Assembly (NCBI RefSeq): GCF_001039355.2
Contig: NW_019776138.1
Span: forward strand, 40,899 to 104,898
DNA: 64,000 nt
From: Lingula anatina
Lineage: Eukaryota > Brachiopoda > Lingulata > Lingulida > Lingulidae
Direction: 5' to 3'
Numbering within the stretch: position 1 is the first letter of the stretch; every line of letters starts with the position of its first letter. Of this stretch, positions 49,656-62,795 are shown piece after piece. The notes beneath the pieces were generated by a model. It ran no database searches. It had not been told where the DNA came from and worked only from the letters and a program-made list of their open reading frames with translations. The translations under genes and the position numbers were made by a program.

Positions 49656-51720
49656 AAGTGGTGTTTTATGGTATTAAGGCGGTCATTGTAATGTCATTCC
49701 ACATGTTAGACTAACAACTTTATCTTGCATCTTGACTTAGGTTGGAACGCAATGCCTAAACGATCGTATCTTAAAAACAAATTCTGGCAAAACATCACCC
49801 AAAGACAAAGAACATAAAAATGATGAAAATTGATTGAGAAGCCGGTGAGAGCGTTTGCTCCAAAATTAAATGCCACTCACTCATACCCAAGGGAATATTG
49901 ATATGCGTACAAGTGTCACAGATCGCAAACCTGGGTTCACGCTCTACAAGACACACTAATCTTTGTTTATACTCATTTCATTCAAAGAACAATCCTACAA
50001 GAGAAACAAAGCCTCCCCAAAGACACTCGTTTCAGTTTAATTTGTCTACAATCTACTCGCGAACAATCTCGCTATCTTTCATCAATCAGTACCTAGTTGA
50101 CTTAAAGTCTGTTTCAAATATTGATCTTTTTGCCTTAATGCCAAACCTGTAGACTTTGGATCAGTTCTCAAGAGAGCGGTACGATGAAGGAACAGGAATA
50201 AATATTTACCGCTGCTCTTGACAAAGGTGGCGCTGCTTACTAAGTGACATACAAAACGTACATTTTTTTTGTAAATATCTATAAATAAATACTATAAATA
50301 AATAAATAAATGAATCTATAAAAAAGTTAGATTTTTCTGATCAGAGGCTGCACCTGGCATTATGTGCACCATATGTTTTATTACAAAACAATGCTTTTTC
50401 TTGACATATGCAGATGAAGACTAAACAACTCTCTGTCACACACGCGCACACTATGATTCTTACATGCACGCATGTATACGTCCACAACCCACCTTTTTAT
50501 ATGCAAAGAAATAGCAGAATTGATCGCAAAAGTAATAGGCGATTGGATTTTTTTATCCTTACCATCACAAAAATATACCCCATGGTAATGCTTACAAATA
50601 CGATAAACTACTACTGATAATACAATAAAATCATCAATTGCAGCAAACTTTCATTATTTTGACACAAACATTTTCGTCAGGGAAATGGGGCTATCACTCC
50701 TTCCAATATATCAGCAAGAGAATGACAATTTAGCATTTGGCGTTGATTGGTTTTGCGATATGAAATTTTGCCAAGGTGGCAAGTTCACCTTACATGCTAT
50801 AAATTCAATAGGACGCGATAAAAGGTGGCGATAGGGCATGTTTAAAACATAAGCGGCGGCTAAGGTTCAAACAGTGTGTCAACTTTATCTTCCAATCAAA
50901 TAGGGAATACTCATTTAAGTGGAAATTTCAGTAGGTCAGTCGAGGCTATTAAGTGTCCCCAGTAAATCGTCGAAATGGGACACGTTTGCAAGTTAATGAA
51001 TTGCAAATCACTACTTTTAATGATCTAAGGACCACTGCTTGGTATTCGCCCTGCAACCAGAATTCAGAAAATGGATTGAGCCACCGGGTATTCAATTATC
51101 TCTTCTCTTAATGGTAAACAGCCTTCAGTTTTGCATTGGTTTGGGAATCCCTCCTCTAGAGCCAGCTCCCAAATATCGTTTTCAGTCACTGAAACCGCGT
51201 CACTGCATATGCTGGTTATAGGTGAATGACCAGGGTGGGTGTTGGATGTTAATATGCATCGATGAGACGGAAATAGACGAACTCGTATGAAAGGTTATAA
51301 AACAAAAAAAGTGGGGGAAATAAAGAACAACTCAATAAACACCTTTCCGCGTCTGTTAGTTCATTTCGATTTGATATCTCATCAAACAGCGTATTAGTTT
51401 TTGAAGCATCACACTTTGTCCCTGAAAATCATTTAGATACCATCAATATAAGAAAAAAAAGCTAGAAGGAGAACTCAATAAATACCAAATCGTGTACGTT
51501 ACCTAAATGCAGTCCATGACCAAGCTATAGCTAAGGCAGAACTACATGTAGTAGAACTAGTTAAGTTCGTGTCAATCTATAACTAACATCAGCTAGGTAC
51601 CTGTACCGAAGCGTTTTGAGTCCATGTGGCAACTTCAATTAAGTCCAGAGTTTGCAACGGTCAGTCGACCATTGACTTTAATTTCAGAACAAGGGGCATA
51701 TTCCAGTTCACGTCAAATGC
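49656..51720. other. Intergenic; no gene recognised
   Basis: Open stretches are short with no domain or splice context. A TAAA-type A/T repeat lies near 50280-50310. Confidence 0.5.

Positions 51721-51723
<3 letters not shown>

Positions 51724-51791
<68 letters not shown>
51724..51791. repeat. (TA)n microsatellite
   Basis: About 34 TA units, the longest in the window. Confidence 0.95.
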
Positions 51792-51794
<3 letters not shown>

Positions 51795-52218
51795 ATACAA
51801 TTTTTTGTATATTAAAAATGCATCAATAAGTATACACGCGTGCATGTACAAGGGGGGAGGGGGTTGAACTCACAAGCAAAGGCGCTGAACGTAGTCTTAT
51901 GCCTCGATTCGGCCGATTTTAGTATGCATCGATAGGTTCACTGAATCTGACCGCATACACCAGCACAGCAACTTTGCTATATTTCATTGGCACTTTTGGA
52001 GCGAAGAAAGCCAAGGTATGTTGTTGTTCGGTTAAGATATTATTTTAAGTGTTATTTGTGTGAAAAAGACAAAATATCAGGGTTATCAATGCTTCTTGGG
52101 AGTTCAAACCCCTTGATGTATACTCGCACTAGCATATGTGTAGGTATGTGTTGACTTGTGCACATAATTTGGGTGTGGAGTGTGTGCACAGTGAAATAGT
52201 TATGTGTATGTGTGACAA

Positions 52219-52243
52219 CGAGAGAGAGAGAGAGAGAGAGAGA
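52219..52243. repeat. (GA)n microsatellite
   Basis: About 12 GA units. Confidence 0.9.
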
Positions 52244-52818
52244 TGTACGAACGGAAAAGACGACTACTACATGTACAAGTGAGAACGAGGTATCCCATGA
52301 TTAAAAGTACAATCATTGCTTTCTCTCCCCTAATTGATCCCTTTATGGTACAATCTTAATCAAGCCTGGAGATTGATAGTACAGTGAATTGAGACGATAA
52401 AACCAGAGCTGCGTTATTAATCACTAGTTTATTACTCGCAATCCAATATCTCCAATTGGTTCTGTCTCTGCTTCACGGAGTGACCTGTCGCAATATCTCT
52501 TATTTAACGCTTAGACTCAATATATTCCAGGCCAAATGGAAAAATATGTACGACCGTCACAAATGAGAGTCGTTCTTACGGTGGAAACCTTCACATCATT
52601 CATGCCCGAGGGAACGTTGATTGCATCTTCAAAAGTGAACCAATTAGTAAACAAACGTACGCGAGACTCCATTAAATTAAAGACGTAGCATCATAGCTCT
52701 TCAATCACGGACGGTTTTATGAAAGCGACCGAAATTAATTGACAACATAAACTTCCCTGCAGTAGTCAGGAATGTGGTTCTTGCGGCTATAGTTTTTTGA
52801 TGTGTTTTACGGTGATAA

Positions 52819-52852
52819 CACACACACACATACATACACACAAACACACACA

Positions 52853-52901
<49 letters not shown>
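52819..52901. repeat. Compound (CA)n(GA)n(G)n tract
   Basis: An interrupted CA repeat passes into GA and then a run of G. Confidence 0.9.
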
Positions 52902-52902
<1 letters not shown>

Positions 52903-52909
52903 AATTTCC

Positions 52910-54310
52910 TATTTTCTCTGTTTCTGTAAAATTTAATGTCTTTGCAAAAGGTTCCATTTCACAGATGAAAAGTTAGTGTTATCTGATTGAAATTCTCACT
53001 TTGCCCAGAATGGTCTTCTGAAAGTGATAAAAGCGTCAATACTAATACACAAAGCCATAGCTTATCTTGTGAATCTTAAGTTTTATTGCAAATCATGTCC
53101 CTGTTATTTCCTACTTCCTCATTATTATTCTAATTAAAATTTTTGTTCTTTTTTTCAAAAAAAATTCCCCTTCAAGAATATTACTCAATGGAACAATGCT
53201 AAATGTCCTTTGAACATACGTCGCCTACTGCAGGTGTGCGAACGGGTATGCGTGTCAGTGTGATGTTTCATGACTTGTTCACGCAAGCGTACGTGGTTGA
53301 GCATCAGACATTTATTCATAATTTAACGTAAGAAAATGATTGATCATGAGCGAGTTGAATCTAATTTCCGATGATGTTAAGTTGCCGACATACACCACAA
53401 GGCAGCCGTACGTGTGAGCTACAGTAGCAACATTACCACGCGTGTAACTCATTTATGCCGATTTCAAAAGTAATACCATAAGCTGGTCTTCTTATTTTAG
53501 ATCAGCGGGTGGGACTAGATAGAGCTAAGCTCTGACTCAGCATGCGTTAGTACACAAAGGAAACGACGTTGTTATTTATACTCACACCATTAATAAAAAA
53601 GAAATACTGTTAAAATGCGTGCGCAGTGGTTGCCGCATGTTTGATTGTGGACAAATTCCAGGCATCTGAGAAGTGCATAGAAACCTTTCTCCAGTCTCAT
53701 TTCCTCGACGTGCGGGTGTTCGCAGTCTCCTATGACGCAAGCGGCGAGAGGTCGCTTGTTAAGAAACGGGCCAGCTGAGTTAAGGTGGGGGTTTTCTAGG
53801 CACTAAGTAACAGTAAGATGGCATAAACGACACTCCCGTTGCGACACGTAACTGCGGCCCATTGTTAGTTAACAAACACCAAGTCTAACGATTTTTCATC
53901 TCACGCCCAAAGTCTATTTTGCTTTTTAAGTACCACTTACGAAACAAGTCCCTGCTACTGAGACTTTAAAATAAGCAGATGATTACTATAGCTCAAGCCT
54001 CCTGAAGATGCATTAACTTTCAATGAATTTCTTGGATAAAATTTCCGGGATTTATGAGTCAGTGAACGAGAGTATAGGAAATTATATCCTATTTATATGA
54101 ATTACTCCTGCATTAAAAGGTTTCTCATATATTTACGGTTTCCTTGAAGGAAATCAAAGTACCTATTGTTGCAATCTTTTTTAACAAGTAAAAACCCCGT
54201 TCTCTTCATGCTCCAGGTGTTTCTATCATGTTTTAAACTTTGTCGGCTTCATGAAACATCGTTAAGTTGGACGAAGGTAATGATTTTTGTTCCGTACTTG
54301 GGAAAGTGAG
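52910..54310. other. Intergenic; no gene recognised
   Basis: No supported exon, RNA gene or element is seen. Confidence 0.45.
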
Positions 54311-54324
54311 TCACAATGCGAATC

Positions 54325-54668
54325 ATGCGTAGTGGTTCAAAGTCTCGCAGCTTGGCGTGAAATCAAGCGAGATTTTGTGGGATATGTAAGAGAGTGGGGT
54401 CAGAAATAATGACGGAATACCTGTACTGAAAGCGGTAGAGGAACGAATAAAAGCTGACAGAATTTACCGATCTTTTTCTGGTTGTTTTCTCTTTTAAATT
54501 CTGTCGAATTTCAGTCTACATTCAACAAGATTGCGAATTTACTAGGGTTTGCGTGATGTCCAGTGTAAAGACGACATGTCCAGTGTAAAGTTTCAACTTT
54601 TTCGTTGTAAAGTAAACCCCACCTCACGTAGTATCTCGCAAGTTTCTAGTCTCGTATGACGCCACACA
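54325..54668. repeat. Dispersed repeat, member 1
   Basis: Shares in order caaagtctcgc, gacagaattta, cgaatttacta, aagtaaac...acctcacg, tctcgca and tttctagtctcgta with 59186-59500. The two are diverged by substitution and indels, and no coding frame is seen. Confidence 0.6.
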
Positions 54669-54822
54669 ATACCACACATGACAGAGAGTCCCCCGTGATA
54701 GAGAGTCCGCTTCCCATTCATTTGTACAGGTAAGCCTCGCCCTAGATTTTGATCCACTTAGGTCAGGCTTACCCTAACCATATAACTAAATGGAGGGCGG
54801 ATTTCCTCAGTTTCTTTACACC

Positions 54823-54866
54823 GACAGCCTCGTTTTAGGCTTACTGACAGCCTCGTTTTAGGCTAT
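54823..54866. repeat. Short tandem duplication
   Basis: gacagcctcgttttaggct occurs twice in direct succession. Confidence 0.8.
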
Positions 54867-54998
54867 CTGCCTTATCACGGGAAAATCATCAAAGGGTATT
54901 TAACAAATGCCACTTGGACATTAAATTCTCGAGCCTAACATACAGAATAACATTTTCGATAAGTTCATTTACCCACGCTCACGACTATCTATCTATCG

Positions 54999-54999
54999 A

Positions 55000-55027
<28 letters not shown>
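54999..55027. repeat. (CT)n microsatellite
   Basis: About 14 CT units. Confidence 0.9.
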
Positions 55028-55036
<9 letters not shown>

Positions 55037-55394
55037 AGTTTAAGTACAATTTATATTTGCCAAATATATTCTGAGAGGGGGTAAAAATAATCTGCCCTTT
55101 TTGTCTTCGATCGGCTGATGCAGTGTCTTTTATTTCTTCAAATAAATTTATACAACGAAAGTAGACAATAATCTGTGCACGATAATAGACATATTATCTC
55201 ATCTAAAGTCTCATATCCGGCCATCATCATTGGATCTTATTGAGTAGCCGAGGCCGATTGGAAATAGCGGAGTTCAGATCTGTGGGAAATAATGGAAAGC
55301 TTTTCAGTATGTGGTTTTTAATATAGAGAGAAATCATGTCCAATCTGTTATTTTTTCTGAGCTCTTGTTCAGATTATGGGCGTATTTCAAGTGA

Positions 55395-55441
55395 TAATAA
55401 TAATAAGAAGAAGCAGAAGAAGAGGAGGAAGAAGAAGAAGG
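55395..55441. repeat. (AAT)n/(AAG)n purine-rich repeat
   Basis: Imperfect trinucleotide repeats passing from aat to aga/gga units. Confidence 0.85.
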
Positions 55442-55985
55442 GATTGATAATATGCAATTAAATAAGGGTCATATGTATGTATTGTCTGATGCAGCCATCC
55501 ATTTTTTTTGTAAAGGGGCCTTATATATATATATATATATATATATATTGACAAGTTTTTAGTTTAAATTGGTCTTTTAAAAATCTCGCGAAAAGATTCG
55601 CTTGTATATGCATATAGGGGCCTATTGCATAATAAGGATTTTGCATCTTCACTTTCCAAAAACCTGCCCCAACTTCTCCCCCGGGCCTTCATCCCATGTA
55701 CCTTAAAACAATTCCAAGGAAACTAGGAAGGAAAGGGTCTAGTGAGAGAAAAAAGGACCAGAGGCGAAGTGACGTGGTTGTAATGGAGTTTCGACTTGGT
55801 GGCTAGACACTCGGTATTGAAGACACCTGCAACGGCAAAGCCACCAGCTCAGACCGATGGCACCAATGAGAGCATTTGTATTTAATTTTCAATAACAAAT
55901 TTACTCTTGCCGTTTGATTTTACCCCAAATTTACGCAGCCTGTGTGTTAGACGTCTTTAAAGACCTGTGATGCCCACTGAAGTGA

Positions 55986-56303
55986 ATTGAAAATTGTGCA
56001 ACATTGTTTTGCCATGATGAGACCTCATGCGATAATCTCTGGTCGCAAGACTTTTTTGAGTGTTTTGAACATTATAATGAACTCGAAAAGGTCAACAAAA
56101 TTGTCGAAAAACCTAGGCGATCGATGAAATTTGACGGAGGTGAAGAGAGACAACTTGTATACTGTAGAGATTATGTAGACATCACCTTACAACCCATTTG
56201 CGATTCTCAGAGACAGATAGCAAGAAAATGCCCTCCACCAGGAGTCTCTGTAGTTACATTTAATGGAAAGACCCTCGTATTATGTAATGGTCTGATGCAC
56301 TAA
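55986..56303 (+). pseudogene. Cysteine-containing open stretch without a start codon
   Basis: An uninterrupted 105-codon stretch with coding-like composition. It includes CHDETSCDNLWSQDFFECFE, YCRDYVDITLQPICDS and KCPPPGVSVVTFNGKTLVLC, then a TAA. There is no in-frame ATG near its 5' end, and the closest usable AG for a splice acceptor is weak (about 56020). It may be the last exon of a secreted Cys-rich protein, or a remnant. I do not recognise the family. Confidence 0.35.
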
Positions 56304-56779
56304 AATCAGTGAGCCAGGTGCAATATGTTCATGTCATTTCAAGTTTTCGTCGACCAGATCCATGTCAACTACCATTTATTATTCAGAGGTTTGTCACACA
56401 TCGTCTTCCTTTGAATAAAGGCTTGAGACACAGGACTAGCTAAGCATGGAAACTTTGCTATAAGAACTCAGTCGCCTGTTCCACAGTAGTGTGATAGATC
56501 ATCTTGCTGTATATTGGTCTGTCTTTTCAACTGGCTGACTCCATTTATCTATCTTGTTCCATGGTCGACTCCCTTAGTGATTACAGCCGCTCTACGAGTA
56601 ATTGCACAAAATTGACATATGGATTTGTCCATTATGATAAGTGTTGTGGGTTTCCTCGAATGTAATCTGATTTTTTTTCAACGTGGAAACTCCCTCAATT
56701 GAAAAAAAAACGGATATCAACAGGAGAGAACAATTAATTGATTCTACATAATTCACACCTTCTTCCCACATATTTAGCA

Positions 56780-57075
56780 AATAGCATTGAATTGCTTCTC
56801 GAGGCTCTAAAATACCCTTTCTCCTTTTTTCGAGAAGGCAAGGGGAAGCTGGATGAACAATCTTTATTTAAAATTTGGAATGCAGACAAACCCCTCAGTC
56901 CCGACGGTGCCAAGGAAAAATTAAAAATATACTACAGTGTGAAACATTTTTGAGTTCGTTACAAGAAGCCTGCCTAAGTGATCCTCCAAATAAGTATTTG
57001 TGCCCCATTGTCTTGGAAGTTATTGGTTTTAAAAGTGCGTGGAAGGAGGTAAACCCTTTTTGCATTCGCACTTAA
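56780..57075 (+). pseudogene. Possible frameshifted exon remnant
   Basis: A pyrimidine-rich acceptor (ttcttcccacatatttag) precedes an open frame (IELLLEALKYPFSFFREGKG ... AKEKLKIYY) that stops at about 56953. A second frame overlapping it continues as SLQEACLSDPPNKYLCP ... AWKE, ending at a ggag|gtaaac donor-like site. The two read plausibly as one exon with a frameshift. No family is recognised. Confidence 0.25.
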
Positions 57076-57079
57076 TTTG

Positions 57080-59180
57080 TTGCTGCGATCAGTGGATTAA
57101 AAAAAATGTACATTGTTAAGCATAATTTGAATTAAATGCCGAATGTCCACCTCGGAAGTGAAATAAGTTTAATTTGGCTAAACGTACAATATGAAAATCG
57201 TTGCTTTCCGAAAACTCAATAGAGAATTTATACTTTGGTAATGTCACAAGTATTTCCCTTCTCTACCTTTACATCAGCGAAAGCAACGGTGCCATGGCGC
57301 GCCATTCTGCATAATTTACACATGCTGTGATGTTCTTTAAGAGGTTACATTATTTATGTCTGTCTGCTTCAATACAAATGATTGATATAACAATGTTTAA
57401 AGATAAATTCTTAACTTGAGGTGAAAACGGTCATCATAGATATGTGTATTGCAAAAACTGCTCTATACGGGCTGCTTGAACAAATTTATTTTGCGTTCCT
57501 GTATATGCTAAAAATACTCATGACATGTCTTGGAAATGATCAAGGTGGACTTAAAAGTCGACATGGTATCATCCTGACACGACGACAAGTGTTGGTGCTT
57601 GTTTAACACCCAGAATACTTCAGCAGACGGAATAATGCTCACGCTAAATTCACATGTATCTTGATCAACACACTTCTAAATGATTACATTTCAAGGAGGC
57701 TCACATGTTTCTTCTCTTGTCCCAGAAACCGGGTATGAGCTAACGGCATCTTGGGTTAGCAGTTATTATCGAAAACAGTCTTTCTAATTTCTGCCTTTAG
57801 GATTTAAAAAAGGAAATCGAAATTTGGTGCTTATGTAGGAAGATGCAGATGTAATTGGATTGGTTATCGCGGCTTGTCATTATTGTAGGTGAAAGGAAAT
57901 ACAGCAAACCGTTGCCGTCCTTTCACTGTTTCAAGACCAAGTGCGCCATATGAGTCCAAGATTTGCCAACCATTTTTAAATCGTCATTAATCTTCATTTC
58001 CCTGTCAAAAGTTACCCTGGTGGATATTAGTCATTTAAAATTAATTGGTTTAACGAGATCAATTTCCAATTTCAAGTCCTTTTTCCTTGATTTAGATTAA
58101 ATTTCAAAACCATGGATAAATTTGATAACACAACCGTGTTTTCATTGGCTACATTTGGAGCATTTACACATTATTAAAAAAAACTTTGGTGATTTCAAAA
58201 CAAAGTTAGCCCAAATACTTATCACATTAGGTACAGTTTGTGGCAAATTTTGAGACGTATAACTAAAACAGGAACTTCTGGCGATATGGCTCTATATATG
58301 TAACATTTTACAAACAGCGGTGTATTTAAGATTGTTTACACTGCGTCATGTGATAGTGTCATTATAGTATTAATAATTAGATTTCAATCATTTCTACTTC
58401 TTTTTTTTTTTTTTTCTAATTGTCAAATTCTTCAAGATCGTAATATATTCACTTATGTGAACAGAAATTATTGTCCTTCTTGAAGAATTCTAGGCTTCTG
58501 GTTGGTCATTTAAAATGCCGTAGTCTGTACATTATATTGTTTTACTGCCATTCACCATGTCCAGTTAATATTGATTGACCACATGTCAATAGTGATCCGT
58601 ATATATGTGAATCTTTTTTCATCGGGACAAGTAATAACTGACGCCCGTGTTGACACAAATTGAAATATCCGATAGTTTTCTAGAATTCAAAGAATTCGTC
58701 TTGTTTCGATGTAGGAGCATGCGACCATCACTCATGTTTTATATATTTTTTATTTCTCATGCAAAATATACCATATTGTTACCATGGTTTCTGAATCAAC
58801 ATCATGTTTACATATAATAACACCAACACCTAGTATCCAGTCTTAATGAGCCAGCACGCTTAAAATTTCCACCCTGAAAGGTGCAGTACAACTATTTCAA
58901 TACTGATTTTGGCGCATCTTTTTTCTGATTAATACAAAGAACTTTAAATAGAACGACAAAAACTATTGGCCCACAGGCATCTGTACTGGATTAAATGCCC
59001 TTTTTATACCCCCTCCACCACACATTGAAATGACATGTTGATACTTCTGCTACTTCTGATTTTTCGAGGGGTATTTTGTTAATTTATAGAACAACATATC
59101 AGACGTATTTATATTTACACCTGTAAAGTCTCATGTCAAGATAGGTACAAATATGTGCTTACACAATTCACGCGAATCAT
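57080..59180. other. Intergenic; no gene recognised
   Basis: AT-rich with no supported exon. Confidence 0.45.
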
Positions 59181-59185
59181 TCGAG

Positions 59186-59500
59186 AAAGCTCAAAGTCTC
59201 GCGGCTTAGCGCAAAATCAATCGAGAACTCGGGATTTTGGAAGAGATTGGGGAGGATATAATGGCCAACTCACCATAGAGTTCTGACAGAATTTATCAAC
59301 GGATACTCTTTTGGCTGTTTTTTCTCAAGTTCTAGAAAATAACAGCCTATTGCACAACAGTACGAATTTACTAAGTTCTAGGTGTCATTTCTGTTTTGCT
59401 TTCCATACAATTTCAGCGCACCGAATTTGACAGTTACCGCTACGAAGTAAACACCACTTCACGCGGATTCTCGCATGTTTTCTAGTCTCGTATAACGTAC
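59186..59500. repeat. Dispersed repeat, member 2
   Basis: Diverged relative of 54325-54668 in the same orientation. It ends in tttctagtctcgtataacgt, followed by cagagccgaaggccgccatt. Confidence 0.6.
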
Positions 59501-59519
59501 GTCACGCAGAGCCGAAGGC

Positions 59520-61480
59520 CGCCATTTTAGGCTATCTCGGATGGTTTTCATTAGTGCAAGCTCACCAAGATAGACTTACCGATTGCATATTTCCTAAATA
59601 CAAATACACGACAAATTATGCACATATGACCACTGTACACTTTGCCTTTTATGTCGAATGATGTACAACAAAACACGTACTGCATTATTAATAAAACTGC
59701 TAGCACTTGATTTATATTTAATGAAAAAATGTACCAGCACTAAAATGTTGCCAGTTAACATTACCTAATATCGCTGTCATTACAAGAAGCTCCGTTATTT
59801 AAATGCTTATTTAGAGCATTTTTCTCTGAGACAAAATTAATTTCCACGTTATCAAAGCTAAACTATAATTTCTTTCATTCGTATCTTGAGCACAGCAATG
59901 AGATCTATTCTACTGTTATCTATTTACAACGCTTGTACAATGAATCAGTACCAACATCTATATGCGGAGTTGATTATCAGTAACGATACCCCCGCAAAGC
60001 ATTAAACTATCCGTTACTACAACAATGTGTAACTGTAAATTTTTTTGTCAACGTTGGCCTCAGTTGGTCCGCCGTCCTAGTGCCAGCGCTTTTCGTAACA
60101 CAGCAAGCGACACCAAACTGCATTTGTCTTTATTCTAAGACACACTTGGCGGGCAAACGCTGCTTCTTAAATCAATCACATCTTGATAACGTTTATACTA
60201 AAACGTAGTTAATGCAATTGGACGCGTGTAATCTAAATCATTTCCAGGTTCAATTGAAAACGTTCCCCCTTTTAGCGAAGAAGTCGGTTCAATCTGACAA
60301 CAGGATCAGTTGTACATGCACCACCGCTTACAATGTACAAGACCAGACAACTTTTGACAATACTCTAAATCATTATTGATTCAGCCTACGCATTTACTCA
60401 ACGTTTGACATTGTTCTTAATCATACTTGTTTATACCAACAAGTGATATTGTGGCAAAAAGTGCAGTAGCATTTAGTGTATGTTGATAACTTGATTAGCA
60501 GTGGGCACAGCAGACTCACCAGAAAGTTTTTAACATCAGCCAATGTGACAGAGCGCAGCTCAGCCAACAGTAAGGCAGTCCAAATTGTTCCCGTGTCTTG
60601 GTAGAATGATATTTTCACGATTAAGCTTTCCAAAACCAGCTAGTACATGTAAATCATAGTAAAAAAACCCTTTCCTCAATTGAACGATACTCTCTCTTCA
60701 TGCTGTAGACTGAGCAAAATTTGGAATCGAGTGGAACGCCACTTGCTTTGTTAAATCGAGTGAATCTATTACGACTCCGACCACTCAATGTTTGCAGAAA
60801 AAGGCTGGACAACATTTATGACGACACTGATTTCTCTACTACCATTCCCTTTAAAGTCTTCATGGACTGTCTAGTCGTTGAACGGACGTTAAACTGCACC
60901 TACATCATCGTCATTTTTGCGGTATCTTTCATTGCGCCATATTTTACAGATTCCTATGCTATCACATGAGGAAGAACCTGCTTACGGTTTATCATTGCAC
61001 TCAAGTTCCTCAACCTTATTTATGATGATGATAAGTACACACAAAGCATGGGTATTTTGACATGTTTCTCGCCTCTGAAGGGTTCAATCCTGTCATATGT
61101 ACATTTCATTTGTCTTCACTAACTTCCGACCATGGTCGCTAATAAGGGTTGACAGGTCGTTATCGACAACATTGAGACTATCTAAAGTGGCACTTATCAT
61201 TTGCGTAACACTTCTTGGCCGTGTTCGCTCTTAAATATAAGCTTGGCTTATGTTCTTGAATTTCCAAAGAAACTTTGTCACGTTTGCCACCACCGCCAAC
61301 ATCCCCCTCTTGTCAGTTTTGTCCTAATACATGGTAGAGTGCTCATGGTAATTGTTCGCACCCACCCCGAGGCCTGCTGATTGTCTTTAACATTAGTACG
61401 TACAGTCATTGTTGGCAGGATCATTTTTAATTAGGATTTTTTGCACACCTATGCCTGGTACTGGACGACCCGTGGGGTGC
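59520..61480. other. Intergenic, 3' flank of the GPCR gene
   Basis: No second gene is recognised. I did not find a canonical AATAAA on the minus strand within ~400 bases of the GPCR stop. Confidence 0.4.
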
Positions 61481-61505
61481 CATTTCAGAAGTTCTCGGGT
61501 TTAAC

Positions 61506-62795
61506 TCACACTTTGGACTCTTCGTTACATTGCGGCCCCGTATAATCATCGCCGCTAACGCCATTGCCATTTTTGACCACAGTGTTCTCAATGTTCACTG
61601 TGGTCGGTAAGGTGGTGTATTTTGTAGAATCCTTCTTCAAGTCAGCAGGACGCCGTAAGACCACCTGCTTGAATGTCTCTCTGAACTGTCTACTCATGGC
61701 GCAATATATGAAAAAGTTGAGCGGGTACGATAATAAGATGAAGAAGTTAATTATCATGGAAATACTCTGTTGGGTGTCGTCGGTCAGGATAAGAAGTTCG
61801 AAGGTGTTCTGCACGATGTACAGAATGAAGCTAATGGCCATGGGCACTTCAACGACAAGGAATACACCAACGACGGCAATTAACATTAGGGTGGTGCAAT
61901 TGCTCTCGTGAATCTTCTTCCATTCGCTTTTTCTGTTCTGCTGCAAGAGCCTCTCACGACGACGCCGTGCACGACGAAGGGCGCGCACAAGCAGGGCATT
62001 CATGACTACGAGTGTGACGCACGGGATGGCGTGTATGACAACAACACGGTACCAAAAGAAAATGTTATAGTACAGGTTTTGGTTAGCTTCAATTAAGGGG
62101 GTCAACTGTTCAAAACAAGTGGTAATGGTTTCATTAGGATTCACCAGTGATGGCACCTCACATGCAGTGATATCGGTATCCAAGCATCGACTTAACTGCG
62201 ACAAGATGCTCAGAATATAGATGATACACGTGGCTTTGATGACATTTGGTATCGTACACCATTCCCTCGCCCTGGTCGAATGGCAGATATAGACGTACCT
62301 CTGGCAAGCAAGGGCAACGGTGAGCCATATAGAGGCCGTGTGGAATATCGTTGGGATAATTTCAAATAGGTATTTATACATCCAGCATGTGTCAAACGGC
62401 AGATAATCCACGTAGCGCCCAGCTGTGTAGACGTAGAGCAAAAAAGGTAATGGAAACAGCCCGGTGAACAGGTCAGATAAAGCCATGAATACCAGAAGGA
62501 CGTTCGTTGGAGTACGCATGTGTCGTCGTAGAAGGATAACGCAAATGAGAACGTTTGTAATAACGGTAAATAAGACCACAATCGGCGATAGGTAACCGTA
62601 AATCGGCACTTTGTATTCGGCTTGCTTACCGAGATACAGCAAATCACCGCAAGTCTCGTTCATTGGTTCAACGGTACTGTTGGTTGGCATTCCGCCATCG
62701 TCAATGCTATATATCGATGTTGCTGTCCATCTTGGTCCCACGGAATACAATCCATCATCAAAATTCCTTGCCATGTTTATGGATTCAACTTCCAT
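61506..62795 (-). CDS. Sex-peptide/myoinhibitory-peptide receptor-like GPCR
   Basis: Class A peptide G-protein-coupled receptor, 429 aa, single exon. The N-terminus (1-62) has sequons NST (39) and NET (46). Approximate membrane segments: 67-90 (TM1, N81), 98-122 (TM2, D108), 139-163 (TM3), 186-203, 246-270, 301-326 and 342-365. C137 likely pairs with a Cys in loop 2 (212 or 227). Family signatures are RHMRTPTNVLLVFMALSDLF, IPTIFHTASIWLTVALA, CTTLMLIAVVGVFLVVEVP and MSRQFRETFKQ, which match the Drosophila sex peptide receptor group as I recall it. The DRY motif is QRY (165-167), and NPxxY is YPLNFFIY, both as in that group. Relatives answer to W-x(n)-W-amide myoinhibitory peptides; the ligand here is inferred. 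A second Met at residue 8 is a possible alternative start. Confidence 0.88.
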   Translation of the reverse strand: MEVESINMARNFDDGLYSVGPRWTATSIYSIDDGGMPTNSTVEPMNETCGDLLYLGKQAEYKVPIYGYLSPIVVLFTVITNVLICVILLRRHMRTPTNVLLVFMALSDLFTGLFPLPFLLYVYTAGRYVDYLPFDTCWMYKYLFEIIPTIFHTASIWLTVALACQRYVYICHSTRAREWCTIPNVIKATCIIYILSILSQLSRCLDTDITACEVPSLVNPNETITTCFEQLTPLIEANQNLYYNIFFWYRVVVIHAIPCVTLVVMNALLVRALRRARRRRERLLQQNRKSEWKKIHESNCTTLMLIAVVGVFLVVEVPMAISFILYIVQNTFELLILTDDTQQSISMIINFFILLSYPLNFFIYCAMSRQFRETFKQVVLRRPADLKKDSTKYTTLPTTVNIENTVVKNGNGVSGDDYTGPQCNEESKV

